Part shown: in pieces, positions 14,029 through 21,119 of the stretch
Numbering within the stretch: position 1 is the stretch's first letter
How the letters are laid out: each line of letters opens with the position of its first letter
Source: a virus
Length of the DNA: 56,225 nt
Virus record (IMG/VR): IMGVR_UViG_3300045976_000126
Location: 1-56,225 of that record
Reading direction: 5' to 3' (one strand)
Position numbers and translations under genes: made by a program
Notes under the pieces: model-generated
What the model was told of the DNA's origin: nothing
What the model saw: the letters and a program-made list of their open reading frames with translations, nothing else
Database searches by the model: none

Positions 14029-16763
14029 GACGTGGCCTTTCCGCCGTTGATGAACCGGGCCTGCAAACGCTGAATGCGTGCATGCTGGTCGCGCAGCTGC
14101 TGCGCGTTGGTGTTCTTGCGGCCGGCCTGGTCGTCCATCTGCGCGAGCGCGATGATGTTGGCCATGTCGGTCGTTGGCTTGGTGAGCCGGTCGGCGACCT
14201 GCTTGCCGTACTTCGGGACGGCGTAGGCCGGCACGTAGTCGCACATGCAGCCGGCATGGTCGCCGGGGTGCATGTGGTCGCCCAGCCACTGATAGCCGGG
14301 CGGCGGGTCGAGCTGCGGATCCGACCAGTCGGCGAAGCGGATGCCCTCGATGGCCAGGTGCGGCACGAAGTTGTGCGGCGCGAGCGTGACGCCGTACACC
14401 CACAGGTAGCCGAGCTCGATCGCGCCGTGCTCGGCCAACACGTGCTGAACGGTGCTACCGGTCGCGATGCCGGCGGCCGGCGCGGTGCTGCGCCCCCTGC
14501 TGTCGACGTGCGCCGCGCCTTCCCCCGTGCCGCCGATGTCGGCGAGCACGGCCCGCACCATGCCAGGGGCGACCCGCGAATCGGCGATCTCGCTGTCGGT
14601 GGGCGGCTCGTACTCGCCGTGCAGCACCTTGTCGGCGAGGCCTTCGAGGTCGCTGTTGAGGCGATGCCAGCCGTCCTGCACGCGCCCGGCCAGCTCGGCG
14701 TGAACGCGGTCGTGCAGCCGGTGCGCGGCGTCGCTGCCGGCGGGAACGCCGAGCATGCGGACGAGCTTGGCGGCGATCTTGCCGACGGCGGCCAGCGTCC
14801 AGCTGACGAACTTGGTTTCGAGCGCGGCAAACGCGCCGGCCACCAGAAAATCGGTGGTCGCCCCAGCCGTGATGGCCCGCTGCCGGCCGATGAACTGGCC
14901 CCACTCCTCGGGCGGCAGGGACCGCAGCCGCTGGGAGATCACGGGGTCGCCGCTGAACTTCGAGCGCAGCTTGCTCGCGCCGCGCCGCACCACCTCGGAC
15001 AGCATGGTGTCGGCGGCGATGATGATGCGCTCGCGCAGTGCCTGCTCGATGCGCACGATGTCGTGCATCTGGTCGTGCACAAGCTCGTAGTCGGGGTCGG
15101 CCTCGACGGCAGCCGCGACCATCGACAGCTTGGCGCTGAGCCGTTCGAGGATGGTCGCCCCGTCGGACGTGAGGCCCGGCGGGGTGGCCGGCGGCTGGCC
15201 CGTCCCGGCCGGCAGCGCGGCGGGCTCGCCGACTTCCTTCGTGCTGCCGTCGGCCGGGGTGCCGCCCTTGTCTCCGATGGCCACGGTCTCGCGCGTGGGC
15301 AGCACGACTTCCTTGCCGGGGCTCAGCGTGCGCTGAATCAGCTGGGATGCGGTCAGCGGGTCGAAGGCCGTGCGGAGCAGCAGCATGCGCAGCAGTTCGT
15401 CATCGCTCGGCTTGTCGCTGTCGTTGAAGCCCAGCTCGCGCAGCAGGGCGTCGAAGCCGATGCCGCCCATGTTGAAGGCGTCGATGGCGTCCTGTCGGCG
15501 GTTCGTGTTCTCCACCAACATGCCGGCGTCGTACCAGACGCGGATCCGCTTGACGTCCTTCGGATCCCAGCCGTCTTGGATCAGGTTGTACCGCAGGTAG
15601 GCGACCGTCAGCGAGTCGCCCATGCGGCGGGTGCCGGGTTCGAGGTGGTAGCGGAAGGTGCTGGCGTCGATCTGCCACGCGGACCAGTGGTTCGAGTCAC
15701 CCAGGCCGGCGATCACCTCGGGCGGCAGGTCGAGGCCTCGGCCCATGCGGCGCAGGAAGCCTTCGAGCTTCTCGGCCAGCTCGGGCGACGTCTCACGGGC
15801 GAGCTGTAGGTGCGTGACCGCCTTGATGTCCTCGGCCTCGCCGGTGAGCACGACCGGCACGACGCCACCCGGGTCGCCTTCGTTGGTGATGGGCGCGAGC
15901 ATGGCGGCGGTGAACTCGCCCATGAACTTGTCGTCCGACACCGAGACGTCGCCGTCTTCGGTGGTGGCCCGGGACAGCATCATCGAGTTCGGGAACATGA
16001 GCAGGCCGTTGGCGGCGATGCGCGAGCGTGCGGCCGCCCGGATCTCCCGGCCGGTCAGCACGATGTCCTCGAAGGTGTCGAGCGCAGCCTGACAGGGGCT
16101 GTCGGCGAGGATGCCGCGTCGCGGGTGTGGCACCCACAGCCGGTACAGCTCTTCGGTGTCCCAGTCGACGTACCGGCGCTGGCCCGGGTTGTCGTCGTCC
16201 TCGATCTGGCAGCTGCGTCCGTCCTGGCCGGGGAACACTTCATCGATTGAGCGGATGCGCCAGCGCTCTTCGCCGGACTCGGCGTCGATCATGCCGTGCA
16301 GCCAGCACTCGCCAGCGATGTCGTTGTTCTCGGACCACGCGCCGAGGAACCCGAAGCCGTCGTCGAGCGGCAGCCGGTTCAGCAGGGCCTCGGCGGCGTC
16401 GGCGAGGCCCTCGGGCAGGTCGATCTGCGCCGCCTTCTTGGGGTCCTTGTCGTTGCGCAGGGACAGCGGGATCGGCTCGTCGTCGTCGTCGATGATCAGC
16501 GCGGCGTAGAAGCGGACGCGGCTGATCGCGTTCGAGCGGAAGCCGGTGGCGAACCGCAGCTCGGGGATCGAGTCGCGGTACCGCCACGCCAGTGACTGCC
16601 ACTGCTGGCGGGCCTGCGCGACGGCGCGCAGCTGGTTCGTGCCGCCGGCCTCGGTGGGCACGATGCGCATGCCGGCGGCGCGCAGGGTGCGCACGTGCTT
16701 GGACTCGCCGGGCTCGGTGACTTCGTGCGAGCGGAAGCCGAACCGCTGGAGCAGGGTCGTCAC
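14025..16763 (-). CDS. Portal protein fused to a MuF-like C-terminal domain
   Basis: A 912-residue protein starting at GTG 16763 after GGGGAG. The first about 500 residues follow the pattern of siphovirus portals: an N-terminal arm, wing with Asp-rich strands, a stem region with Leu-Pro-Pro-Glu-Val-Ile-Ala-Gly, and a clip. A Gly/Pro linker follows near residues 500-540. The C-terminal part is helical and ends in a minor-head-protein block with His-Pro-Gly-Asp-His-Ala-Gly-Cys-Met-Cys near residue 850, the MuF-type motif. Usual portals are 450-550 residues, so this is a natural portal and minor capsid fusion. Confidence 0.85.
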   Translation of the reverse strand: MTTLLQRFGFRSHEVTEPGESKHVRTLRAAGMRIVPTEAGGTNQLRAVAQARQQWQSLAWRYRDSIPELRFATGFRSNAISRVRFYAALIIDDDDEPIPLSLRNDKDPKKAAQIDLPEGLADAAEALLNRLPLDDGFGFLGAWSENNDIAGECWLHGMIDAESGEERWRIRSIDEVFPGQDGRSCQIEDDDNPGQRRYVDWDTEELYRLWVPHPRRGILADSPCQAALDTFEDIVLTGREIRAAARSRIAANGLLMFPNSMMLSRATTEDGDVSVSDDKFMGEFTAAMLAPITNEGDPGGVVPVVLTGEAEDIKAVTHLQLARETSPELAEKLEGFLRRMGRGLDLPPEVIAGLGDSNHWSAWQIDASTFRYHLEPGTRRMGDSLTVAYLRYNLIQDGWDPKDVKRIRVWYDAGMLVENTNRRQDAIDAFNMGGIGFDALLRELGFNDSDKPSDDELLRMLLLRTAFDPLTASQLIQRTLSPGKEVVLPTRETVAIGDKGGTPADGSTKEVGEPAALPAGTGQPPATPPGLTSDGATILERLSAKLSMVAAAVEADPDYELVHDQMHDIVRIEQALRERIIIAADTMLSEVVRRGASKLRSKFSGDPVISQRLRSLPPEEWGQFIGRQRAITAGATTDFLVAGAFAALETKFVSWTLAAVGKIAAKLVRMLGVPAGSDAAHRLHDRVHAELAGRVQDGWHRLNSDLEGLADKVLHGEYEPPTDSEIADSRVAPGMVRAVLADIGGTGEGAAHVDSRGRSTAPAAGIATGSTVQHVLAEHGAIELGYLWVYGVTLAPHNFVPHLAIEGIRFADWSDPQLDPPPGYQWLGDHMHPGDHAGCMCDYVPAYAVPKYGKQVADRLTKPTTDMANIIALAQMDDQAGRKNTNAQQLRDQHARIQRLQARFINGGKATS

Positions 16764-16764
16764 G

Positions 16765-17067
16765 TCACTCCCCCATCGGCAGCAGGGCGGTGACCGAGGA
16801 CGCGGCCAGGGCGACGGCGATCGGCTGCCACACGGGGCGCGGCAGCACGCAGGCGGCCAGCACGACGCCGGCCGATACCCACCAGCCGAGGCACCACGGG
16901 CAGGTGAGCAGCTCGGCGACTCGGCCGGTCGGATTCCGGTTGATCAACTTGTCGCGCAGCGCACCGAACGGCATCGTGTCGAGCAGGCCCATGCGGGTGA
17001 GCCTGTGCACGGCCAGCACGAGAATGGCGACCGCCAGGGGATCACGGGTCCAGGTCGGTTCACGCAC
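16765..17067 (-). CDS. Membrane protein with Cys-Pro-Trp-Cys motif (DUF1360-like)
   Basis: A 100-residue protein starting at GTG 17067; an in-frame GTG three codons earlier is possible. It has a first hydrophobic helix (about residues 11-25), then a Cys-Pro-Trp-Cys-Leu-Gly-Trp-Trp motif at the start of a second helix, and a third at the C-terminus. The Cys-x-x-Cys-x-Gly-x-Trp pattern is that of DUF1360 membrane proteins, which occur next to portals in actinophages. Function unknown. Confidence 0.65.
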   Translation of the reverse strand: MREPTWTRDPLAVAILVLAVHRLTRMGLLDTMPFGALRDKLINRNPTGRVAELLTCPWCLGWWVSAGVVLAACVLPRPVWQPIAVALAASSVTALLPMGE

Positions 17068-17464
17068 TGGCCTCACCCCACGGCAGGGTTCGCGACGTCC
17101 AGGACGGCACCCAGCTCTTGAGGTCGCGCAGGTGGCAGCCGCAGCCGACCATCTGGCCGACGGCCACGGTGCCGGCGTCGGTGACGATCTGGAAGCCCAG
17201 ACGCGGGGTCGGCAGGGCTGGCGTCAGTTCGAGGGTGGCCGGCCAGTCGATCGGTGACCAGAACAGCGCGCCGGACAGGTCGTCATCGGCCGGCGGCCGG
17301 GTGGCGAACACGTAGAGGCCGGTGTCGGTGGCGTGCACGCGCACGCTGTGCCGCGCCTGGCCGTTCGGCAGCGTGACGTGCGCCGGAAACCACCGCGCGT
17401 ACTGGGCGGTGGGTGTGGGTGTGCTCGGCTGTGCCGAGACGACGTCATCGAGCTGGGCCGTCAC
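17060..17464 (-). CDS. Unknown protein heading the head-gene operon
   Basis: A 134-residue protein starting at 17464 after AAAGGGGG. Probably beta-rich, with a Gly-Cys-Gly-Cys-His motif near residue 110 and a Trp-rich C-terminus. It overlaps the membrane protein gene by a few bases. It is the first gene after a terminator hairpin, so a late promoter should lie just upstream; only a lone TATCCT (about 17493) was seen there. Confidence 0.6.
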   Translation of the reverse strand: MTAQLDDVVSAQPSTPTPTAQYARWFPAHVTLPNGQARHSVRVHATDTGLYVFATRPPADDDLSGALFWSPIDWPATLELTPALPTPRLGFQIVTDAGTVAVGQMVGCGCHLRDLKSWVPSWTSRTLPWGEASA

Positions 17465-17498
17465 GACGTCCCCCTTTCGGTCGGACGCCAGGATAGCC

Positions 17499-17533
17499 AG
17501 CAGCCCCGGCGCGCAGGGCGTACCGGGGCTGCT
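17499..17533. terminator. Terminator hairpin before the structural operon
   Basis: 11-bp perfect arms AGCAGCCCCGG (17499-17509) and CCGGGGCTGCT (17523-17533), 13-nt loop. It lies directly downstream of the small genes ending at 17540 and separates accessory from structural genes. Confidence 0.75.
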
Positions 17534-17539
17534 AACGAT

Positions 17540-17638
17540 TCATCTGCGGCGCAGTATGACCGTCAGTAAGGTGGAAAGAATGGCCGTGGCCGTTCCGAGT
17601 GCAATGCTGCACCCCGCTTTCTGTCGCCGATGTCGCAT
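17540..17638 (-). CDS. 32-residue single-helix membrane peptide
   Basis: Starts at ATG 17638 (an in-frame GTG two codons earlier overlaps the upstream TAG). The peptide has a basic start, a hydrophobic span of about 18 residues and three terminal arginines. It ends just before a terminator hairpin, so it fits as the last gene of its operon. No strong ribosome site is visible, hence the low confidence. Confidence 0.4.
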   Translation of the reverse strand: MRHRRQKAGCSIALGTATAILSTLLTVILRRR

Positions 17639-17643
17639 GCTCA

Positions 17644-17994
17644 CTAGGACGTGCCGCCTCGGGCCGGGTTCCTCGCTCCCATGGCCGCGAGAACGTCCAG
17701 CGCCAGGCTGACGCGTTCGGTGTCGCCGTCGCGCCACGCCGTGTAGTACTCGTTCGTCCACCATTCGATGCTCTCGCCGCGCAACTTGGCGGCCTCGACC
17801 TTGGCCCGCTGCGCCTTGGCGAACTTCGCCGACCTGCGGGCACGGTGGCCGCGCGCGATCAGCCACGGCCAGCTGACCGGCATGAGGAATGCGGCCAGGA
17901 AGACGACCCAGAACTTCGTTTGCCAGCCGTCGGCGATGGGCCACGCGTACGTGATGACAGCGCCGATGGCGAGCAAGACCAGGAAGCCGCTCAC
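17644..17994 (-). CDS. Membrane protein with cytoplasmic helical tail
   Basis: A 116-residue protein starting at GTG 17994 in a GTGA overlap. Two hydrophobic segments (about residues 3-20 and 28-47) are followed by a strongly basic, then charged helical tail with Trp-Trp-Thr-Asn-Glu-Tyr-Tyr. It looks like a small two-span membrane protein with a soluble tail. No family recognised. Confidence 0.65.
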   Translation of the reverse strand: MSGFLVLLAIGAVITYAWPIADGWQTKFWVVFLAAFLMPVSWPWLIARGHRARRSAKFAKAQRAKVEAAKLRGESIEWWTNEYYTAWRDGDTERVSLALDVLAAMGARNPARGGTS

Positions 17995-18398
17995 GACGCC
18001 AGCCCCGTAGCGAAGGCGGCGGCCAGGTTCAGCACCCGGTGGTACGAGAGCAGCTCGTTGCGGCGGTGGCGCTCGCCATGCGCGTCGACGTAGGGCTGCA
18101 CGTCGCCGCGCCGCCGGGGCTGGTAGACAACGCCGCGCCGCCGGTCGTTGACGATCACCGTGCCGGCGCTGGGCACGCCCGGGCGGACTTCCGCGCCGAG
18201 CCCGGTGATCGGCAGCCAGATCAGGCGCGGCCGGCTGGCCTGGGTGCCGTCGGAGCGGCAGCGAGCGGCCCGCAAGGTCATGGTGCCGGTCTGCCGGCCG
18301 TCCACCACGATGTCGTGCACCTGCCACCAGCAGCCTTCGGATTTGACCTGCATGCCCTCGGCCAGCTCACTGTGGGCGATACGCCAGTTCTCGCTCAT
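17991..18398 (-). CDS. Small unknown protein
   Basis: A 135-residue protein starting at ATG 18398 after GAGGA. The first half has a Cys-Trp-Trp-Gln-Val segment and short beta strands, which suggest a small barrel; an Arg-Arg-Arg-Gly stretch lies near residue 100 and a helix at the end. It follows a hairpin that ends the 66-residue gene. No function can be assigned. Confidence 0.6.
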   Translation of the reverse strand: MSENWRIAHSELAEGMQVKSEGCWWQVHDIVVDGRQTGTMTLRAARCRSDGTQASRPRLIWLPITGLGAEVRPGVPSAGTVIVNDRRRGVVYQPRRRGDVQPYVDAHGERHRRNELLSYHRVLNLAAAFATGLAS

Positions 18399-18418
18399 GA
18401 TGTCCTCGCTTGGGGAAG

Positions 18419-18444
18419 GCCGGCCCGGGATTGTCCGGGCCGGC
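18419..18444 (-). terminator. Hairpin between the 66- and 135-residue protein genes
   Basis: 10-bp perfect arms (18419-18428, 18435-18444) with a 6-nt loop, 6 nt after the stop at 18451. A terminator or attenuator for the upstream cassette. Confidence 0.65.
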
Positions 18445-18450
18445 GGCTGG

Positions 18451-18651
18451 TCAGATGTCGTTGGCCTGCTCGTACGCGTCCAACCAGCCTTCACCGAAGG
18501 CCTGGGGGTGCTGCACCTGGTTCTTGGCGACGCCACGGATGTGACCACGACCGGCGTGCCAGCAGGCGCAGGGCCGGGGGTCCGGGTCGCCGGCTTCGAT
18601 CTGCTCGGCGAAGCTGCGGTGCTCGGCGTAGATGCCCGTCGCGTGAGCCAT
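18451..18651 (-). CDS. Small Cys/His protein, single-gene cassette
   Basis: A 66-residue protein starting at ATG 18651 after AAGGAGA. A central Cys-x-Cys-x-His cluster lies near residues 28-32 with a further His at 36. It has its own core-type promoter (P2) and is followed by a hairpin, so it forms a monocistronic unit. Function unknown. Confidence 0.65.
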   Translation of the reverse strand: MAHATGIYAEHRSFAEQIEAGDPDPRPCACWHAGRGHIRGVAKNQVQHPQAFGEGWLDAYEQANDI

Positions 18652-18691
18652 TTCGATTCTCCTTGGGTTTGTTCCGTTGCCGACAAGAAGA

Positions 18692-18721
18692 ACGTTAGCC
18701 TACGTACTAGGTGGGTGTCAA
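18692..18721 (-). promoter_or_regulatory. Core-type promoter P2, TTGACA-18-TAACGT
   Basis: -35 at 18716-18721 within TGGGTGTTGACACCCA, whose arms are self-complementary around TTGA; -10 at 18692-18697. The leader begins TTCTTCTTGTC, shared with P8 and P11. Confidence 0.75.
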
Positions 18722-18728
18722 CACCCAA

Positions 18729-18884
18729 TCAGGCGAGCCGTTTGGCGATCTGCCGAGCAGCGGCATGCGCACGCGCCGAGCGCATCGAACGCGCCGCCGC
18801 CTCAGCATCGCCTCGGGCTCGATCATTCCGGGCCACCACGAGATGCAACTCCCACAACGTGCGGCCGTCGATCGGATTCGTCAT
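18729..18884 (-). CDS. 51-residue Arg/Ala-rich helical protein
   Basis: Starts at ATG 18884, overlapping the upstream stop as ATGA, and stops just before promoter P2. Almost entirely helical by composition, with many Arg and Ala in the second half, which would suit nucleic-acid binding. It is the last gene of the P3 cassette. Confidence 0.6.
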   Translation of the reverse strand: MTNPIDGRTLWELHLVVARNDRARGDAEAAARSMRSARAHAAARQIAKRLA

Positions 18885-19114
18885 GGCCGACCAGCCCTCA
18901 CGTGCTGGCGGATGAACAGGTCTCCGATCGCTGCGAAGTCCTCGCGCGGCACGTACAGGGCGTCGCCCGAGTCGTTCGTGACGACGCCGCCGGCCACCGG
19001 GCGGCCGGACTCAGCGGCCACGTCGCCCATCTCGTCGAGCAGCTCGATGCCGTAGCCGCGCTCTTCGGCCGGGACGCGGAACATCGAGTGGCCGCCGACC
19101 AGCTCGACGGCCAT
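18881..19114 (-). CDS. Small unknown protein (77 residues)
   Basis: Starts at ATG 19114, touching the previous stop; a GTG one codon earlier is possible. Acidic, with Gly-Gly-His near the start and a Val-Val-Thr-Asn-Asp-Ser segment in the middle. Middle gene of the P3 cassette. No motif. Confidence 0.6.
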   Translation of the reverse strand: MAVELVGGHSMFRVPAEERGYGIELLDEMGDVAAESGRPVAGGVVTNDSGDALYVPREDFAAIGDLFIRQHVRAGRP

Positions 19115-19278
19115 CACGCGCCGTCCGGGTGCGGCCGGTCGTCGTCCGGGCCGGCCATGCGGTCGTCCGGGAAGACGTCGTCGTCGCCGGCCAGCAGGTA
19201 AGCCGTCAGCTCGGTCTCGGTCATGTCCTCGATGTGGGCCGGGAGGATGCCCTCGGTGGTGTACTCGATCTCGTCCAT
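19114..19278 (-). CDS. 54-residue very acidic protein
   Basis: ATG 19278 is chosen because the P3 -10 element ends 6 nt upstream. The product is dominated by Asp and Glu with few basic residues, a composition seen in DNA-mimic or inhibitor peptides, though no such function can be shown. First gene of a three-gene cassette. Confidence 0.6.
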   Translation of the reverse strand: MDEIEYTTEGILPAHIEDMTETELTAYLLAGDDDVFPDDRMAGPDDDRPHPDGA

Positions 19279-19284
19279 GCCCCC

Positions 19285-19313
19285 ATTAAACCCCTCACGC
19301 CAGTGGGTGTCAA
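19285..19313 (-). promoter_or_regulatory. Core-type promoter P3, TTGACA-17-TTTAAT
   Basis: -35 at 19308-19313 followed by CCCACT; -10 at 19285-19290. Only 6 nt separate the -10 from ATG 19278, so the transcript is probably leaderless. Confidence 0.7.
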
Positions 19314-19330
19314 CACATGCGGACAAGCGA

Positions 19331-19397
19331 AAGGCCCGGGGTCGGTTGGATGATGATTTGCACGTCGCCATCCGCCCGCAGCTGGACCCCGGGCCTT
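19331..19397. terminator. Long-loop inverted repeat
   Basis: AAGGCCCGGGGTC (19331-19343) and GACCCCGGGCCTT (19385-19397) are exact 13-bp arms separated by 41 nt. It separates the non-coding RNA region from the P3 cassette and would terminate in either direction. Confidence 0.65.
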
Positions 19398-19711
19398 CGC
19401 TGCTGGTCCCTCACGCGTAGCGGGATACCAGCGGACTTACTGCCGCCCTACGCACATGCCGTGAGCCTGGTGCACCAGGTGATCACGACCCGCCGTGGAG
19501 AGGCGGCGTGGCAGAGCCCGGCAGCGCGTGCGCCCTGCGCCTCGGCCGGCGGTGAAACCGACCGAGGCCTTGCCCGCTGCGTCACCCGGGCGTTTGGTGA
19601 GCGGCCCCACCTCACGCAGAAATCGGTCCGCCAGGCGACCGATCGCCGCCGAGGCCCGCCCGCCTTCCGGCAGGCTGCCCCGACCACTTGCAGCCGCTAC
19701 TGCGGCAACCG

Positions 19712-19791
19712 TGAGGCGGAAGGACTCGAACCTTCGCCTTCCCGCTCGGCGATTGACCGAACAGGCTGCTCTTCCCTTGAGCTACACCCCG
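19712..19791 (-). tRNA. tRNA-like gene with extended anticodon stem (atypical)
   Basis: An 80-nt segment with a good T arm (GAAGG, TTCGAGT, CCTTC), a D arm (GCTC, AAGGGAA, GAGC) and an acceptor stem pairing at six positions with two wobbles and a mismatch at 1-72. Between them lies a 9-bp stem (two or three G-T wobbles) with a 7-nt loop TCAATCG in place of a normal 5-bp anticodon stem. The loop lacks U33. It could be a degenerate tRNA, an unusual tRNA or a tRNA mimic; no amino acid is assigned. Confidence 0.45.
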
Positions 19792-19927
19792 TGCGGCCGG
19801 CGGCCGGCCCACCTACTAGCGCCCGGTTCCCGGGTGCGACTCCGGTACTGGGGGCGGTGTTCGGGGGCCAGTCGCGCCGGCCCGGCAACCGTCTGCTAGG
19901 CCCGCCGGCCTAGCTCTTGCTGCCTAG

Positions 19928-19998
19928 TGCGCTGGTGGGAGTCGAACCCACAACACGGGGCTTTGGGCCCTTCGCTCTGCCAGTTGGCGTACAGCGCT
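19928..19998 (-). tRNA. tRNA-like gene, anticodon uncertain
   Basis: A 71-nt segment with a perfect T arm (GTGGG, TTCGACT, CCCAC), six paired acceptor positions (GCGCTG with CAGCGC) and a mismatch at 1-72. The D arm is short (3 bp) with the conserved GG. The anticodon arm is GGG-CCCAAAG-CCC with C instead of U at position 33, giving CAA if read in the standard register. No CCA is encoded. The T arm and acceptor are convincing, the anticodon arm is not. Confidence 0.5.
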
Positions 19999-20103
19999 CC
20001 ACCTTCGCCGCGATCGTCTGGGCCCAGTCGTTCGCGGGTCAAGCTGTTCCGGCCCGCTGCGCGAGCTACGGCGTTGTGCCGGCGGGCCGGTGGTCTGTGT
20101 CCA

Positions 20104-20135
20104 CCTCACCGGCCAAGCTCGGTCGGCCGGTGAGG
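20104..20135. terminator. 11-bp hairpin at the start of the non-coding region
   Basis: CCTCACCGGCC (20104-20114) and GGCCGGTGAGG (20125-20135) with a 10-nt loop, about 15-45 nt downstream of the -10 of P4. It could cap the RNA transcript or end the transcript of the preceding 143-residue gene. Confidence 0.6.
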
Positions 20136-20148
20136 CGACCCGACGGCG

Positions 20149-20177
20149 ACGCTACACCCCGTCGACTTGCGCGTCAA
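20149..20177 (-). promoter_or_regulatory. Promoter-like element P4, TTGACG-17-TAGCGT
   Basis: -35 at 20172-20177, -10 at 20149-20154, just after the stop of the 143-residue gene. It lacks the CCCACC extension of the other sites but has the same spacing and the same TAGCGT. It would start an RNA running through the tRNA-like region. Confidence 0.5.
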
Positions 20178-20179
20178 CG

Positions 20180-20611
20180 TCACACGAGCTCGCCAGCCCC
20201 GGGGCGGCACGCCTCGATCATCTGCTCGACGTACGGGAAGTCGACGGCCCTCACCTTGCGGTAGTCGACGTCTTTGGCCAACCATCGGTTGGTCCACTCG
20301 TGGGGCAGATCATCGAACTCGACCAGCAGGTCAGAGCGGTTCGAGGTGCTGCCCGACTTGAGCCGCCGCCACGCGTGCAGCTCGACGTTCGTCAGCCGCC
20401 ATTCGGTGCGATCAACGATGCGGCCGTTTCGGTAGGTGGTCGACCGCTTGAACTTGATCATCAGGTCGTGTGGTGCCCACGTGCTGTCATCCCCGCCGAA
20501 CGGGTGCGCGAAGTCGGGGCGGCCAACCAGGCTGTACCGCACGACGCGCTCGACGTTGTCCTCGGCGCTCGGCCCTTCGGTGTCAGCCGGCACGATCTCG
20601 ATGTCGCTCAC
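20180..20611 (-). CDS. Unknown protein (143 residues)
   Basis: Starts at GTG 20611 in a GTGA overlap with the upstream gene. Mixed alpha/beta, acidic start, with Trp-containing strands in the middle and a helical C-terminus. Last gene of the P5 cassette. I do not recognise the family. Confidence 0.6.
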   Translation of the reverse strand: MSDIEIVPADTEGPSAEDNVERVVRYSLVGRPDFAHPFGGDDSTWAPHDLMIKFKRSTTYRNGRIVDRTEWRLTNVELHAWRRLKSGSTSNRSDLLVEFDDLPHEWTNRWLAKDVDYRKVRAVDFPYVEQMIEACRPGAGELV

Positions 20612-20943
20612 AGCTCCACCTCGGCCAGCTCGTCGATCCACACGGGTCCCGGGTAGCCGCCGAGCTTGGCGGCGGCGTAGGCCCGCACCTCGGGCCGGTA
20701 GCTGCGCAGCATGCCGCGCAGGCCGGTCGGCCACAGGCCGGCGAGCGGGTGGCCGGGCATGGCCTTCGTGTCGCGGCTGCGGGTCGTTCCCCGGTAGGTC
20801 AACCGTTGGTTGTGCCCGTTGGTGAACAGGGCGCGGTTGCCGTGGATGTTGCGCTTGGACTGGCCGGTGCGGCGGCGGGGCAGCGTTGGAATCGGCTGGC
20901 CGGTCACGTCGGCGTGGCTGGCCTTCTGGGCTTGCATGGTCAT
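20608..20943 (-). CDS. Basic unknown protein (111 residues)
   Basis: Starts at ATG 20943, overlapping the 37-residue gene as ATGA. The first half is strongly basic and polar with many Arg, Thr and Asn, the second half is helical. Possibly nucleic-acid binding. No motif recognised. Confidence 0.55.
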   Translation of the reverse strand: MTMQAQKASHADVTGQPIPTLPRRRTGQSKRNIHGNRALFTNGHNQRLTYRGTTRSRDTKAMPGHPLAGLWPTGLRGMLRSYRPEVRAYAAAKLGGYPGPVWIDELAEVEL

Positions 20944-21053
20944 GCGCGTCCCCTTGCGTTGATCATCTTGCGGAGGTAGGCGACGCCGAGGCCGGCGGAT
21001 CCGAGCAGCACGGCGGCCCCGAACTCTTGGATGCTCTCGACCAGCGTGATCAT
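20940..21053 (-). CDS. 37-residue single-helix membrane peptide
   Basis: Starts at ATG 21053 with GAAAGGAAG upstream, and is the first gene after promoter P5. One hydrophobic Ala/Leu/Gly span (about residues 9-27) is followed by a basic tail. The ribosome site, promoter and overlapping downstream start together make it a likely real gene despite its size. Confidence 0.65.
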   Translation of the reverse strand: MITLVESIQEFGAAVLLGSAGLGVAYLRKMINARGRA

Positions 21054-21089
21054 GGGATCTTCCTTTCTCGGCGTCGGCCAGTCACTTAA

Positions 21090-21118
21090 ACCTAACACCC
21101 CTCGCGTGGGGGTGTCAA
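21090..21118 (-). promoter_or_regulatory. Core-type promoter P5, TTGACA-17-TTAGGT
   Basis: -35 at 21113-21118 followed by CCCCCA; -10 at 21090-21095 (TAGGTT with an 18-bp spacer is the alternative). ACACCCC and GGGGTGT arms form a hairpin within the spacer. Confidence 0.7.
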
Positions 21119-21119
21119 C

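Larger units (their letters stand above)
19398..20148 (-). other. Non-coding region with tRNA-like folds and hairpins
   Basis: No credible protein gene on either strand for about 750 bp. Translations here resemble the spurious proteins that tRNA genes give. It holds a hairpin at 19539-19568 (11-bp, one wobble), a 14-bp palindrome at 19466-19479, a hairpin at 19896-19913, and two tRNA-like segments listed separately. A promoter-like element at 20149-20177 points into it. Confidence 0.65.

Noticed and set aside
11242-14073. 943-residue plus-strand frame
   Set aside because: Antisense shadow of the protease gene; no motif and no ribosome site.
14082-15809. 575-residue plus-strand frame
   Set aside because: Antisense shadow of the portal gene.
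19917-20264. Plus-strand frames resembling Val-Gly-Val-Glu-Pro-Thr-Thr proteins
   Set aside because: This is the typical false protein read from the antisense of a tRNA gene.
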